From Ascarosepion bandense (lineage: Eukaryota; Mollusca; Cephalopoda; Sepiida; Sepiidae): a stretch of DNA of 64,000 bases. The position numbers and the translations under genes are program-made. The notes beneath the pieces were generated by a model that searched no databases, was not told the origin of the DNA, and saw nothing but the letters and a program-made list of their open reading frames with translations. Within the stretch, counting starts at the first letter, position 1, and each line of letters starts with the position of its first letter. Shown piece by piece: positions 22,473-34,037 of this stretch. Location of the stretch: NCBI GenBank assembly GCA_037127315.1, contig JBBBDQ010001188.1, forward strand, positions 1,433,501 to 1,497,500, in the 5' to 3' direction.

Positions 22473-22888
22473 TATAATCATTTCACCCCAAGAAAGACAT
22501 TCCACTGCCACTGTTGCGCAGGGGTTTTGGGGAAGTGAAGAGAAAGAGTGGTTAGATATAGTAAATGTCAGAAGGATAAGGATACAGAGGATGAGGGTTG
22601 GGCAGATGAGAAGAGTGTTTGAGAGAATGGATGCGAGTTAGTGTGTTAGGATGTGTCTATTGACCTTACACTTAAACTCCTGGAGATTGTAGCTGTCGGG
22701 GAAGCAATCGTGTGGAAGGGAATTCCACAGGCGGGAAGTGCGAGAAATGAAGCTGTTGGCGTAGAAACTGCGGTTACATTTTATCGGTTTCACTGTAAAA
22801 GGGTGGGACCTAGTTGCTAATGTAGTATTTCGTACAAATTCGTACCTAGGGGGCACCAGTCATCTAAGTTCATCGGAGCAGAAGCCGT
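22473..22888 (-). mobile_element. CR1/Jockey-group LINE, 3' end
   Basis: ATCATTTCACCCCAAGAAAG starts the 3' UTR; the - strand encodes SFISRTSRLWNSLPHDCF. It is truncated at GCAGAAGCCGTG by a palindromic microsatellite. Confidence 0.82.
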
Positions 22889-22889
22889 G

Positions 22890-22948
<59 letters not shown>

Positions 22949-22996
22949 CGTTGTGTGAAACCGCGGTAGGTTTTGGCGATCTTGTGATTTTTTTAC

Positions 22997-23072
<76 letters not shown>
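22889..23072. repeat. Palindromic (CT)n(AT)n(AG)n microsatellite and (TA)n tracts
   Basis: CT repeats, then AT repeats, then AG repeats form one self-complementary block at about 22889-22949. Long (TA)n tracts follow at 22999-23072. Confidence 0.9.
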
Positions 23073-23076
<4 letters not shown>

Positions 23077-23077
23077 T

Positions 23078-23440
23078 AAAGCAGACACGTTATCTCATGG
23101 TGAATCGGAAGTATAGTCTTATTTCAGGTGAACCATGACACGCTACGCGCGTCATCTGATTTTATGTGCGTGTATATATGATTATGTATGAAAATGTTTA
23201 TGTGTTCGCCTAACGGATGTATTTTTCTTAAATTTTCGCTTTTAAGGGAATGACCGTTATTTCCATTCGTTTTTTTTTAGGTCTTTGTGAATCTCATTTG
23301 TGTAAAATCCTTTGTTAAATAAAGACGGAAGCTGATGATGGTTCGCCTGAAAAACGCCTAAACTTCCTAGATGACGTGTCTGCCTTAAGTTTTCTTATAT
23401 TTGCTCTATATGTATTTTTATGCATATATGTTTAGACCTT
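23078..23440 (+). mobile_element. Penelope-like 3' region, copy 1
   Basis: GCTGATGATGGTTCGCCTGA and AACGCCTAAACTTCCTAGAT form a typical Penelope-like end. About 155 bp is repeated almost unchanged at 25266-25425. Confidence 0.45.
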
Positions 23441-23513
23441 TCTTAGAGAGTTATCCTACCACTGTATGTACAGGATATTCCTTTGGATTCTTTATATACC
23501 CAAACTGCATACT

Positions 23514-23559
<46 letters not shown>

Positions 23560-23562
23560 TAG

Positions 23563-23693
23563 CATTTCTGTATTTGTCCCATACGTCGAATTCGAACCAC
23601 TTTTGTATATGGGACGTTTACAGCGGCCATCAACATACGACAAATCCCGGCACGTCCCCGGCCATTGAAGTAGTAGAGAGTGTAGTTAGGTAT
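23563..23693 (-). pseudogene. Broken S-crystallin exon 1
   Basis: On the - strand this is a clear copy of exon 1: [14 protein letters not shown], then ICRMLMAA, then VPYT. The start codon is ATA rather than ATG, Glu16 is Gly, a two-base deletion after the VPYT codons shifts the frame, and the donor has changed from gtaag to ctagg. The segment is therefore 131 instead of 133 bases. It lies upstream, in the right orientation, of the exon 3 at 8777-8892. A (TA)n tract abuts its 3' side (23517-23555). Two copies of a Penelope-like 3' sequence lie on either side (about 23280 and 25266). Confidence 0.88.
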
Positions 23694-23719
23694 GGTGAAT
23701 TTAGAAATCTAAAATGGTG

Positions 23720-24690
23720 AAAATTTCTTTCAGTGGTCTGTTTGCTTTCTCTACTGAGTTGATATTTCACTTTCTTTATATACTAATAGTTGAGTCATGT
23801 TTAGAAGTCTATTTGCAGTAATAGTTAGGACTTTGTCCAAGGATATGCTCATCAATTTACCAAGGCACTAACAAATTGTGTTTTACTTCAACAAAGAAAG
23901 TTCCTCTTCTCTTTGTCAAATTGCACGTATTTGCAGCACAGAGCAGCCAGAAAAGTATATTACCAATTAAGTAAATTAGTGTTGTATTTTCTTTGGCAAG
24001 CAACGAGTGTCGTACATAGAGTATATGTTTTGCTAATTGTTGAAATCACATTAGGTGTGCACTTTCACAAGAAAACCGAAAAACTGTCCTGAGAACCGCA
24101 TTGTCTTAGTTGACATGGACAGAAAGGCAGACAACTTGCACATATTTATAGCAACGGCGACTCATAATATATGTATATTTAAAACAGAAAACTGCTAGAA
24201 TAATACAAAATTAAATTTAGAGGCCGTTTAAAAGAACTTCGCCAAACAGATATTTTTCACATTCAGCTTGATATACACTAGGAAGATTAAGTTGTGTCAA
24301 ACTATCAGAAATTGTTACCTTTTTAATTCATAACGCTTTGAATGTTTATTAAATAATTAAACCCTTGTGCAAATTAATTGAAACAAGTACTTTTACCATA
24401 CGGTCAATTTTAGACCCACTGTAGGGACAGGGTGTAATCGATTTCTTTTTTTTCTTTCTATTTTTTCCTCAGATTTAGTTATTTGCAGTAGTGTGCAGCA
24501 ATATGAATTTATTTTCGGGATGTATGATGAAATATGTTTGGCCTTGAAAAATATTGCGTCATCGATGATTGCATCCGTTTCTTACGACACCCAGACATCT
24601 ATGTCTCGACTGTCAAATAGTTGTTCTACAGCCATTGTCTGCGATGGACGTTACTTTAGGGAAGCGTACAAAAATTGTAACGCTCACACG
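23720..24690. other. No recognisable feature
   Basis: AT-rich sequence without a family I recognise; lies upstream of the broken crystallin exon 1. Confidence 0.4.
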
Positions 24691-24699
24691 AACACACTG

Positions 24700-24900
24700 G
24701 CAAATCTTCCAGAGAGATCGCGGATTTTGTTGATATCAGTCTTTCAACTGTCAATCGTACCATATCGGCTAAGAACAAACTGGGTGTATCAACCTAAAAC
24801 GTAAGGAAAAATGCGGTCGGAATAGAAAAACAACGCAAAGAGACGACGTATACGTGATCAGATTAAGTGTAAAAGATCCTAGGAAGACGTTATTCGTTTT
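24700..24900 (+). pseudogene. Tc1-type transposase N-terminal fragment
   Basis: Reading across one frameshift gives EIADFVDISLSTVNRTI, a helix-turn-helix, then RKEKCGRNRKTTQRDDVYVI and RLSVKDPRKT. This is the paired-like DNA-binding region of Tc1 transposases. No catalytic domain follows. Confidence 0.65.
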
Positions 24901-25265
24901 GTTTAAATTAATTTGCACAAGAGTGTATGTAGAAAGCTCTATCATCAAAAGAAATAATTGTACACAAGAAGAGTGAGTTGGGCCAGATTTACTATTCACT
25001 AAACTTTGAAAATCAGCATTCGACACACAGACTTGTGTTGTTGAATTTATCGGCTAGTTCTGGGTCATTTCATTTCTTGCGATGTAAAATGGTTTTATTT
25101 TTCTACTTTTTTATAACTGCCAATAATCAATAATATTGATGTATTTCCTTTAATCTCTATTAAATTATCATTTCATTCACGTTCCAAACCAGACACCTAA
25201 GTTTCGAAATGATATTATCGTATTTTCTACTGAGTATTTTTGCAAAAAAAAATATATATATATAC

Positions 25266-25425
25266 ATGTGAATCTCATTTGTGTAAAATCCTTTGTTAAA
25301 TAAAGACGGAAGCTGATGATGGTTCGCCTGAAATACGCCTAAACTTCCTAGATAACGTGTCTGCCTTAAGTTTTCTTATATTTGCTCTGTATGTATTTTT
25401 ATGCATCTATGTTTAGAGCTTTCTT
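25266..25425 (+). mobile_element. Penelope-like 3' region, copy 2
   Basis: Near-identical to 23280-23430, in the same orientation. Together the two copies bracket crystallin pseudo-exon 1. Confidence 0.45.
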
Positions 25426-25959
25426 AATGCTATAAAATCACACATATTTTACGTAGATAAAAGTCTCCGTAATGTGTGAGCTGTTCCTGTGAGTACATTG
25501 TTATTCTGTGAATATTGGGCTACTAAGAATTCCTACATGGAGTCGGAACCATTTTTAATTAAACCGAGGACTCCAACTACAATTCGAATTATCGATTTTT
25601 TCATGAACCACATTGTTAGATTTCAACTTTAAAATCCTTGTTTTCATAGGAATTGACATATCAATCGCACTGTGTTTGTCTGGTCTATGACCAACCTTTC
25701 TGGGAAATTAGCTTTTATTTTTCTGTCTGTGCTTTTTGTGATGTCCCATAAAGTTGCTAGTGGTCCAGTTTTGATATGCCCATTTCAAGATATTTTTATT
25801 TCGAGTTTAAATAAATCTTCAAAGATATATTACAGTCTACAGGAACGAACAAGCACATTATGTTTTTGCCATGGATGATCAATATATAGTGATGATTAAT
25901 TTTGATTGTTCCGTCTGTGTGTATTGTAAAGGCCCATAATTTGCTACCTATATTATTAT

Positions 25960-26665
25960 TATGTCATTTTTCATCATAATTCGCTTTCTGCTATGGTCGC
26001 ACTACCTCCCAAGTCTGCGGGAAGACCTAATTCAGGTCGTGGTGTTTTGTTATGGCTTCATTTCATGTTTTTTTCTATCTCCCCTATCATCCCTAGCGTT
26101 ACATAGACAACGTTCTCCTCAGTGTGTGGGCTGTACTTAACAAGACAATTTTTTGTATATTTCTTAACCTGAGGTTTCCAGGGATTCTTTTGATGTGTTG
26201 TTTTGTTTCATTTTTTATCATTCCAAGTGCACCTACTATCACTGGGACGATTCTTGTTTTCGATTTCCACATTTTTTCTATTTCAATTTCCAGGTTTTTA
26301 TATTTTGACAGTTTTTCAAATTTCTTGGTTGCTATGTTACAATCCGCTGGACAAGGCATATCAATGAATAGCAAGTTTTTTTCTTTCTGGTTTTTAACAA
26401 CAATGTCCGGCATATTTGCTTCAATTTTTCTGTTTGTGTAGATGGTGTAATCCCATAGAATGGTGACATCTTCTATTTCTGTAACCGGAGCTGGGTGGTG
26501 TTCACACCAGTGTTTGTTTAAAAATTTTCCATAGTGTTTGCATATTGTCCAATGTAAATATTGCCCCACTCTATCGTGACGATTTTTATATTCATTTGGG
26601 GTAAGTACAGAACAGCCTGAGATTAGATGGTCTATTGTTTCTTGGTGTTTATCACAGAACATGCA
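25960..26665 (-). mobile_element. C-terminal fragment of a LINE with restriction-like endonuclease
   Basis: The - strand frame contains a zinc knuckle C-x2-C-x8-H-x4-C (KCMFCDKHQETIDHLISGC), then NRHDRVGQYLHW, NMPDIVVKN and LLFIDMPCPAD with downstream lysines. It ends in VGALGMIKNETKQ and IQKIVLLSTAHTLRRTL. A CCHC knuckle followed by a PD-(D/E)XK-type nuclease at the C-terminus is the layout of R2-like and related LINEs. The reverse transcriptase is absent because the copy is cut at 26666 by the poly(A) tail of another LINE. The frame runs on through that tail as polylysine, which is accidental. Confidence 0.7.
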
Positions 26666-27393
26666 TTTTTTTTTTTTTTTTTTTTTTTTTATAAGCGTTT
26701 CACCCCGAGCAAGGCATGTCACTGCCACTACTGTGCAGGGGGCTACGTAGAGAGGAAAAAGGCTGGTTAAATATAGGACATAACAGAGGGTGGGTGATAG
26801 GCGGGTGAGGATACCGAGAATGAGGGTTGGGTAGATGAGAGTGTTGTGAGAATAGTTGGGAGTTAGTGTGATAGGAGGTGTCTATTGACCCTACATTTAA
26901 ACACCTGGAGATTGTAACTGTCGGGAAAGCAGACTTGTGGAAGGAAGTTCCACAGGCGGGAAGCGCGAGAAAAGAAGCTGTTGGAGTAGAATTTACGGTT
27001 ACATCTTATTTGTTTAACTGTAAAAGGGTGGGACCTAGTTGCTAATCTAGTATCTCGTGTAAATTCGTGCTTGGGCGGCACCAGTGATCTAAGCTCATCG
27101 GAGCAGAAGCCATGAAAGTACTTGTAGAAGAGGCACAGGGAAGCTACATCACGCCGGTGTGAGAGCGGCTGCAGCCGGTCTGCCAAGTTAGTATCAACCA
27201 CGTTACAGATCCTCCTTTGTATTTTGTCAAGAAGCCCAAGGAGAGCAGCAGGGGCACCCGACCAGATATGGCAGCAATATTCAATACACGGGCGGATGGT
27301 AGATTTGTATATGTGCAGAATAGTTTCAGGTGGGAAAAATTTCCGGGCCCTGCACAGAGAGCCGACTTTCATAGCAGCAGATTTGGCTGCATA
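26666..27393 (-). mobile_element. CR1/Jockey-group LINE, 3' third
   Basis: A run of 25 T (poly(A) on the - strand) precedes TTTCACCCCGAGCAAGGCAT. One open - strand frame (26863-27372) encodes the ORF end: HIYKSTIRPCIEYCCHIWSG, KIQRRICNVVDTNLADRL, CLFYKYFHGFCSDELRSL and FFSRASRLWNFLPQVCF. The intact frame and long tail suggest a recent insertion. Confidence 0.88.
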
Positions 27394-27437
27394 TTATTAT
27401 TATTAATATTATTATTATTATTATTATTATTTACTTT
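27394..27437. repeat. (ATT)n microsatellite
   Basis: ATT repeats at the 5' end of the LINE copy on its left. Confidence 0.85.
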
Positions 27438-28515
27438 TATTTCAGTTGTAGACACAATTTCTACCAGGCCCAAACCAGTGACCTAATGTCAGAAACGTCT
27501 TCATGACATTTTGCACTGATCATTTTTGTAAAAAGACACAAAAAAAATCCTAGTATTCGTAATGTCTGTGTTATACTTGCATATTTTTAGTATTTCTTTA
27601 AGTCTTGGGTTACCAGGATCTACTTTGAGTCTGTAACTATAGGGAGATAGTTAACGTTTATTGAACCGGCCTTGTGTCATACATAACCGAACTGCCAAAA
27701 ACTTACAGATTATTTGAAATCACCAGAAAGTTATGAGCATGTTGGAATGTGTGGAAGAATAAAAGTATACCTTTTGAATGTTAAAATAGAAATTTATTAA
27801 AAGAAAAGAATAAAATGAGTTGGTAGAAGTAAATGTTCAATTAGAAACATTGTGAAGAATTTAAGGGTAGATTTCGTAGTAGTCCTTGCAAGAGTGAGTT
27901 CATGTGTACGTAGGCAGGAACGTATGTGTGTATGTATGTATGAGCGTTTGTTGGGTAGGTGTGTTTTTGAAGTATTCTCTCCGTAGACGGGTGAACAACG
28001 AAGAAGAGGAATGTGAGAGATGAGACAATAATAATACGATCGCCTGACGTTTGTCAAGAGTACGTGTTAATTACTCTCCTCATCTTAACTCTCTGAAGAT
28101 GGTCGTCTGGTTTCGTCTTTTTATTTTGTTTGGGAATTCACTCCTTACTAATTAACCCACAGATGGGGAGCGAAGAGATTGATTCATACCTTTCTAAAGA
28201 AAACTTTGCGCGTGAGTGAATATGGCAAAACCAACTGGAGTTGGATTCTGGCCTTTCCGCGTTGGACGACAAACATCGAGATGTAAACTTTCGCAAGTTT
28301 TGTGTGTGTTAAAATTTGTTTATTTCTAACAATAAGTCAGATTTGAATTTTAAATGTAGATCTTGTTTTGTTCACTACAAGTCTATCGATACTGTTTCCA
28401 ATCAATACGGGTACTTCAACTGAAACTAGAATTACTAATGTCCTCATGTATCGCATTTTAGAAATTTCCACTTTAAGAACTTGGTATTTTAATAGATTTT
28501 TTTAAAGAACTTCAA
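27438..28515. other. Unrecognised sequence with a SINE-like patch
   Basis: At about 28150-28270, AACCCACAGATGG, GCGCGTGAGTGAAT and the following bases resemble the middle of family 1 SINEs. The rest has no recognisable feature. Confidence 0.35.
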
Positions 28516-28519
28516 AGAC

Positions 28520-28960
28520 ACATTACATCCGGCAGCAAGGCCTCTGATTGGGAGATTGGGAGAAGCATAGAAACACCTCTAAATTGCTGTTTTCCCAAGT
28601 CCACTCTGACCCGGAGTGGTGGCACCTGTTAGGATCCCAGCCATGGGCAAATAGTTAACCCCAAACTTGGGTCAAAATATTATGAAAGAATAAAAATACA
28701 GTTTAATGGAAATATATACCTAAAAATAGAATTTTATAGAAAAATATACATTTTTGAAAGAGAAAAATTATTACCATAAAACATTTTTAAAAGAAAATAA
28801 CTTAGCATAATACATTTTTAAACAATTAAACAATTATCTCCCTATAAGCGAACATTAATAAATATCTTAAAACCTCACCTTTTAGGCATTAAATAACCAA
28901 TAGAGGTGTTAATATGCCGTTAAAGAAAACTCAGAGACACGTTACAATCTTCGGGGGGGT
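28520..28960. repeat. Dispersed repeat, copy of 36477-36935
   Basis: GGCTTCTGATTGGGAGGTTG-like start, GCTATGGGCAAATAGTTA(A/T)CCCC and ATGAAAGTATAAAAATACA are shared in the same order and orientation over about 430 bp. No coding capacity is visible. Confidence 0.65.
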
Positions 28961-29800
28961 GTTATTGTAATAAGAAAGGACATTCTGTTTTGGGAGCAAC
29001 TCTCTCCAGGCTGGTTTGCATTTAGAGTTTTTCTTCTCCTACACCGGTTGCCACTCAAGGATAGAAAACTCTGTCTGTCATAGCTGGTGGAGACAGATAG
29101 ACACATAATCCAGGCCGCAATCCATTACTCTACTGGAAAATATTTAAAAAAAGCCAAGAATAAGCATGGCACATAGAGTTTCCTGGGCATATGCATCAAA
29201 TCCAAATGTACACTATATTGACAGATTTTGATAAAAGTATTATATGATCTTACAGGTAGGGGCTGATTTAAAAACAAATCGGCGTCAATCAACCCAGTTC
29301 ACTCAGAAGGTTTTCGATTGAAGGATATCCCAAATATATAGAAATGAATCCAAGGCACCTTAGCTAACGTATGCTTAAATACCCGGCCATTAGTATCCTT
29401 CATTAATTATTCACATTAACAGAAATGTACCGTGTGCCAACTGCTTAAGATCAAACAACTGAATATTTTTAATCGATAACACACTAATACTCACACATAT
29501 ACACAGTAAAAAGAATTTTCAGATATTGGAGGCCATGAAAATTAAATACATTAAAATGAAAGCAATCCACACTTAATAAAATCACATTTTAATCTAGTCA
29601 CAACACATTACATTGCATTTAGACATATCGTTCTGTTAACATTTTCGTCTCTCACGCGGTTTCACTTCATCGAACCACATTACAAATTTACGAACTGCGT
29701 TTGCAATTCGGTGAATGTTATCGTCTCATAGCATATTTTTATATCAACACAAGATAATGTCTTTCATGCTGGATGTCTTTATATTAACTTAAAGTCCCTG
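28961..29800. other. Unrecognised sequence with a diverged SINE patch
   Basis: At 29010-29080, CTGGTTTGCATTTAGAG and CCGGTTGCCACTCAAGGATA look like the family 1 SINE centre. Otherwise nothing is seen. Confidence 0.35.
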
Positions 29801-29806
29801 TAACAT

Positions 29807-29967
29807 CTCTAAAGATGTCTTATGTGAGCCAAAAGCTTAGAAACAAAATAAGATAAAAATATCCAAATTTTAGACAATTTTTGTTCATATATTTCACCTG
29901 AAATTAAAGCCAAAATACAATGTTTAGAATGGGCCAAAAATAAACATAAAAGATATTCATTGTCTGT

Positions 29968-29975
<8 letters not shown>
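29807..29975 (+). repeat. Dispersed repeat copy (GCTCATGTGAGC family, diverged)
   Basis: AAAGATGTCTTATGTGAGCC, AAAGCTTAGAA and TTCACCTGAAATTAAAGCC align with 62-240 and 40103-40283. Confidence 0.55.
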
Positions 29976-30009
<34 letters not shown>

Positions 30010-30082
30010 TCTGTTGATTATCTATTTATTTGGGTTTCTTCATTATCTATATATGCATACACTTATTTGGGTCTGTTGATCA

Positions 30083-30160
<78 letters not shown>

Positions 30161-30215
30161 TCTCTTCATTATCTATCTACTTAGGTCTCTTCATTATCTA
30201 TCTATCTATCTAGCT
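29970..30215. repeat. (TA)n, (AG)n, (CT)n and (ATCT)n microsatellites
   Basis: Successive simple repeats, including (CT)n then (TA)n at 30080-30155. Confidence 0.88.
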
Positions 30216-30499
30216 TATTTGGATCAGTTTATTATCTATTTATTTATATCTACGTGTAGAGGCTGAAATATTTCTGGCCTAACCAAGGGAAGAAATTCAG
30301 ATGTTCTTTAATAAAACTAGAATCATTGATGTCTTCAAAAACAACATTTTTAGATTTCATCTTTAATATCCTTGTAGTTTGATATTTTTTGAAGATCTTC
30401 AAGGACTGTTGTAAATAAGAAAGCACATTCTGCTCTTGTAGTCATTGATCCCGATGTCTGAGCGATTTGCTTTGATTGATCCCAGAAAATTGTTACAAA

Positions 30500-30544
<45 letters not shown>

Positions 30545-31039
30545 GCCTATTCCTTCGTTAGTTCGCACGACTTCGCACCACTTTGCCATGCCAATATCTA
30601 ATAAATAATGGGCTATTCGGTTTCGATTGCGTAGAATGAAGGTGGACAGCATTGCTTGGTTTCAGTGAGATAAATAATGAAAGGTAGAAAAGAAGGGAAA
30701 ATAGAAATGGAGAGTGAGAATCATATTAATGAGATAAGAACAGATACTACACTTTAATTACTTTGTATTTATATGCTCTCCCAACCAACCAATGCCCAAA
30801 GCATACACTCAGGCCGCTGGTCAAAATTTACTCAGCCAACACATAAAAAAAGGTGAGAAGCAAACTACCATGTTAACAAGAAAGCACATTTTATTTAAAA
30901 GCGATTAACTTTGATTGTTCTGTCTATGTTTCTTTTAAATTCCCCCTAAAACTGTTAATGAAGTATGTCTGAAATGCGTCTGTGTGGTGTTCAAATAACA
31001 TCAAAATTGCAGCTTTTCAAGTGCAGACATTTATTCACC
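30216..31039. other. Unrecognised repeats and an (ATT)n tract
   Basis: (ATT)n lies at 30500-30544. AAGAAAGCACATT and TTTGATTGTTCTGTCT motifs recur near 25850-25910, so the stretch is probably old repeat. No gene is supported. Confidence 0.4.
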
Positions 31040-32045
31040 CTTATATTATCTACATTGCTCGGATTATTGTCCGCATCATTTTTATAATGTTACCCGACGT
31101 TTCACCCGTTTTACGCTCTCTTCTTCGGGTGCTTCTGAGATGAGGTAGTATTTACATTATTTACATTGATTCGGACTGTTGTCCTCATCTTTATTGCCAT
31201 GTTTATGACGTTTCGGCCATTGTACGCTTTGTCTATTATACTTCTGGGATGAGGTAGTATTTACATTATTTACATTGATTCGGACTGTTGTCCTCATCTT
31301 TATTGCCATGTTTATGACGTTTCGGCCGTTGTATGCTTTGTCTATTATACTTCTGAGATGAGGTAGTATTTGCATTATTTACATTGTTGGGACTGTAGTC
31401 CTCATCTTTATTGCCATGTTTATGACGTTTCGGCCGTTGTACGCTTTGTCTATTATACTTCTGAGATGAGGTAGTATTTACATTATTTACATTGTTCGGA
31501 CTGTTGTCCTCATCTTTATTACCATGTTTATGAAGTTTCGGCCATTGTACGCTTTGTCTATTATACTTCTGAGATGAGGTAGTATTTACATTATTTACAT
31601 TGTTCGGACTCTTGTCCTCATCTTTATTGCCATGTTTATGACGTTTCGGCCGATGTAAGCTTTGTCTATTATACTTCTGAGATGAGGTAGTATTTACATT
31701 ATTTACATTGTTGGGTCTGTTGTCCTCATCTTTGTTACCATATTCACCTTAAATATCTGTCTATATTTCTGAGATGAGGTATCGTAATTATTTACACTAT
31801 TTACACTGTTCGGACTGTTGTGCTCATCTTTATTGCCATATTTACGACTTTTCGGCCGTTGTACGCTTTGTCTATTATACTTCTGAGATGAGGTAGTATT
31901 TACATTATTTACATTGTTCGGACTGTTGTCATCATCTTTATTGCCATGTTTGTTACGTTTCGACCGTTGTATGCTTTGTCTATTAATGTTCATGATCTTT
32001 CGGTCGTTCTACGCTTAGTCTATTATACTTCTGTGTTCAGGTAGT
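31040..32045 (-). repeat. Tandem array of about 108 bp units, Penelope-like
   Basis: GAGGTAGTATTTACATTA recurs at 31142, 31251, 31360, 31468, 31576, 31684, 31776 (variant) and 31890. Each unit has TTCGGACTGTTGTCCTCATC and GTTTATGACGTTTCGGCCG. On the - strand the units stay open (NVNNVNTTSSQKYNRQSVQ), but this is repeat read-through. The same unit, at exactly 108 bp, forms the arrays at 54942-55848. CGAAACGTC plus a hairpin is a Penelope-like end motif. Confidence 0.85.
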
Positions 32046-32046
32046 A

Positions 32047-32780
32047 TATTTGTTTATTTTAAAATTACATTTAAATTTGTGTTCTTTATGGTTAATTTTT
32101 TATTTCTCTAATTTGTTATATTGGCTCTAATGAATTCATATTTTCGTGCTCTGTTTTTAATGTCATCAGATCTGCTTTTGAATAATTCCTATGTTTGTGT
32201 ATGTGATTTCGTCATATTCATTTAATGCCAAAAGGTTTAGTTTTATACAATGTCAAAAAACAAACGTATCTATCTGCAATTCACTTCTGGTCAAAGTTTG
32301 AAATTTCTATTTCTGTCCCGCTTCTATTGTCTCTCTAACATTTTCTTCCCTCTGCGCATTTTCACACTTTTTCCTCTTTGTTAAGCCCAGACATCACTTG
32401 ACTAATATCTGTGTCTGTCTATATTTTATTTCCTACCTAAATTTGGGGTCCCTTTCTCTCTGAGCCGTTCTCATTGGCACTTTCCTCTCTTGTTTTCCTC
32501 TTTGCTGTTTATTTCCTTTGTGTCCTTCTCTTACCTCTTTTTAACCATTTTTTGAGTTTTTTTAAAAATTATTTTGCTTTCTTATCATTTTTACCCTCTG
32601 TTCCTCGTACGAAAATTTTTCAAAGATAAAAGGAAGTGAGTTTTTAATTTTCTTTTCAAAAGTAACGTTTATTACCATCATTATTATCTATCTAATGAGA
32701 CATTGTTCTTTCAATGTCGAAAGAAAAAGTACAATTTTGTAGTAGATTGTTGTTTGTACATGTTTTAATGTATAATTTAT
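32047..32780. repeat. Dispersed repeat, copy of 45240-45830
   Basis: TCTAATGAATTCATATTTTC, GTGATTTCGTCATATTCATT, GCAATTCACTTCTGG and AATGAGACATTGTTCTTTCA are shared in order with 45300-45815. It looks like the untranslated end of a Penelope-like element. Confidence 0.55.
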
Positions 32781-33378
32781 AATAAATGTTCATTGCTCTA
32801 TTTTTATATGTAAAACTGTTTTAAATTAATGTTTATAATAATTGATTTTATCGTTTTTTAAAAACGCTCGCGTAAAAGGGATTTTTAATAAAAGCGCAAT
32901 TTTTAAAATTAGAAGTTACTTAACTTAGAACACTTAGAACACTTTCATCCTTGATTGTATGATCCAAATAATTATTTTTGGTATGGTCATAATTTTGTTT
33001 GGGAATAATAATACGACTATTCTTTCTGGCAGAGTCTATCTATTTTACCAAATTTTTATGTCTTGGCTGTTTTTATTATACTCCACTTAATGTCGGGGTC
33101 TTTTCCATTCTTTTCTTTCAATTTCTACATGTGACTAGCTAATTGTCCACCATTTTAATATTTTTTTTTGTTTAAATATTGACCTATGGTTATTCCACCT
33201 TTTCTTAAAAGGGTATTTGGTTGATCTCAAATATGTTTTGTTTTGACAATTTAAAGTCATGTATTACTAATGCTTCCATTATTTTTGGTTTATTTACATT
33301 TGAATGGTGTTATTATATTTGTATTATCAACAAATGTGTTTAGTAGGTTTTTATGTGCATTTAAATGGGATTTAATAG

Positions 33379-34037
33379 AACTATACAAATCAGCCATTCG
33401 TCCTTGCATGGAGTACTGCTGCCATATATGGTCAGGTTCCCCCGCTGTTCATCTCCGTGTTCTTGACAGGCTCCAAAGGAGAATCAGTAATGTGATAGGT
33501 ACCGACTTAGCGGCTCGACTACAGTCACTTTCCCACCGACGAGATCTAGCTTCCCTTTGTCTGTTCTATGGATACTTCCATGGATTCTGTTCCAACGAGC
33601 TTGAATCACTGGTACCTCCGCAACAGGGGTTTACTCGTGCAACCAGATTGGTATCTGGGTTTCACCCATTCACAGTTAGATCAACCAAAAGCAGACGACA
33701 ATTTTGCTCCTGCAGCTTCTTTTCTCGCACTTCCCGACTGTGGAACTCGCTTCCTTTTTCTGGCTTTCCTGACGGCTACAACCTCAAGGAATTTAAATGC
33801 TGGTCAATTCTCATCTCTTAACTACTTGACCCTACTTCTTTCCACACTGTCCTGTAGATCCCTTTCCTTTCTCTCACCTTCGCAAATGTCATCACACTTG
33901 TAACCCATCCTTCTCTTGTCCCTTGCTAACTGGGTCGTCCTTCTCATTCTCCTGTAATCCTTTTAGTCTTATGTAGCCCCCTGCATATCAGTGGCGTTCC
34001 CGCCTTGCTTGGGGTGATATAATTAAAAAAAAAAAAA
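33379..34037 (+). mobile_element. CR1/Jockey-group LINE, 3' third
   Basis: It encodes LYKSAIRPCMEYCCHIWSGS, DRLQRRISNVIGTDLAARLQ, CLFYGYFHGFCSNELESL and SFFSRTSRLWNSLPFSGF. The 3' UTR ends in CCGCCTTGCTTGGGGTGATA and poly(A) at 34024-34037. The frame is open to the Cys codon near 33800, so the copy is young or lightly damaged, but it lacks everything upstream. Confidence 0.88.

Noticed and set aside
30350..30652. Open frame with polyasparagine on the - strand
   Set aside because: Polyasparagine comes from an (ATT)n microsatellite; the flanking sequence is old repeat.
31703..31993. Possible Asn-rich repeat protein on the - strand
   Set aside because: It follows the 108-bp repeat; the frame stays open only because the period is a multiple of three.
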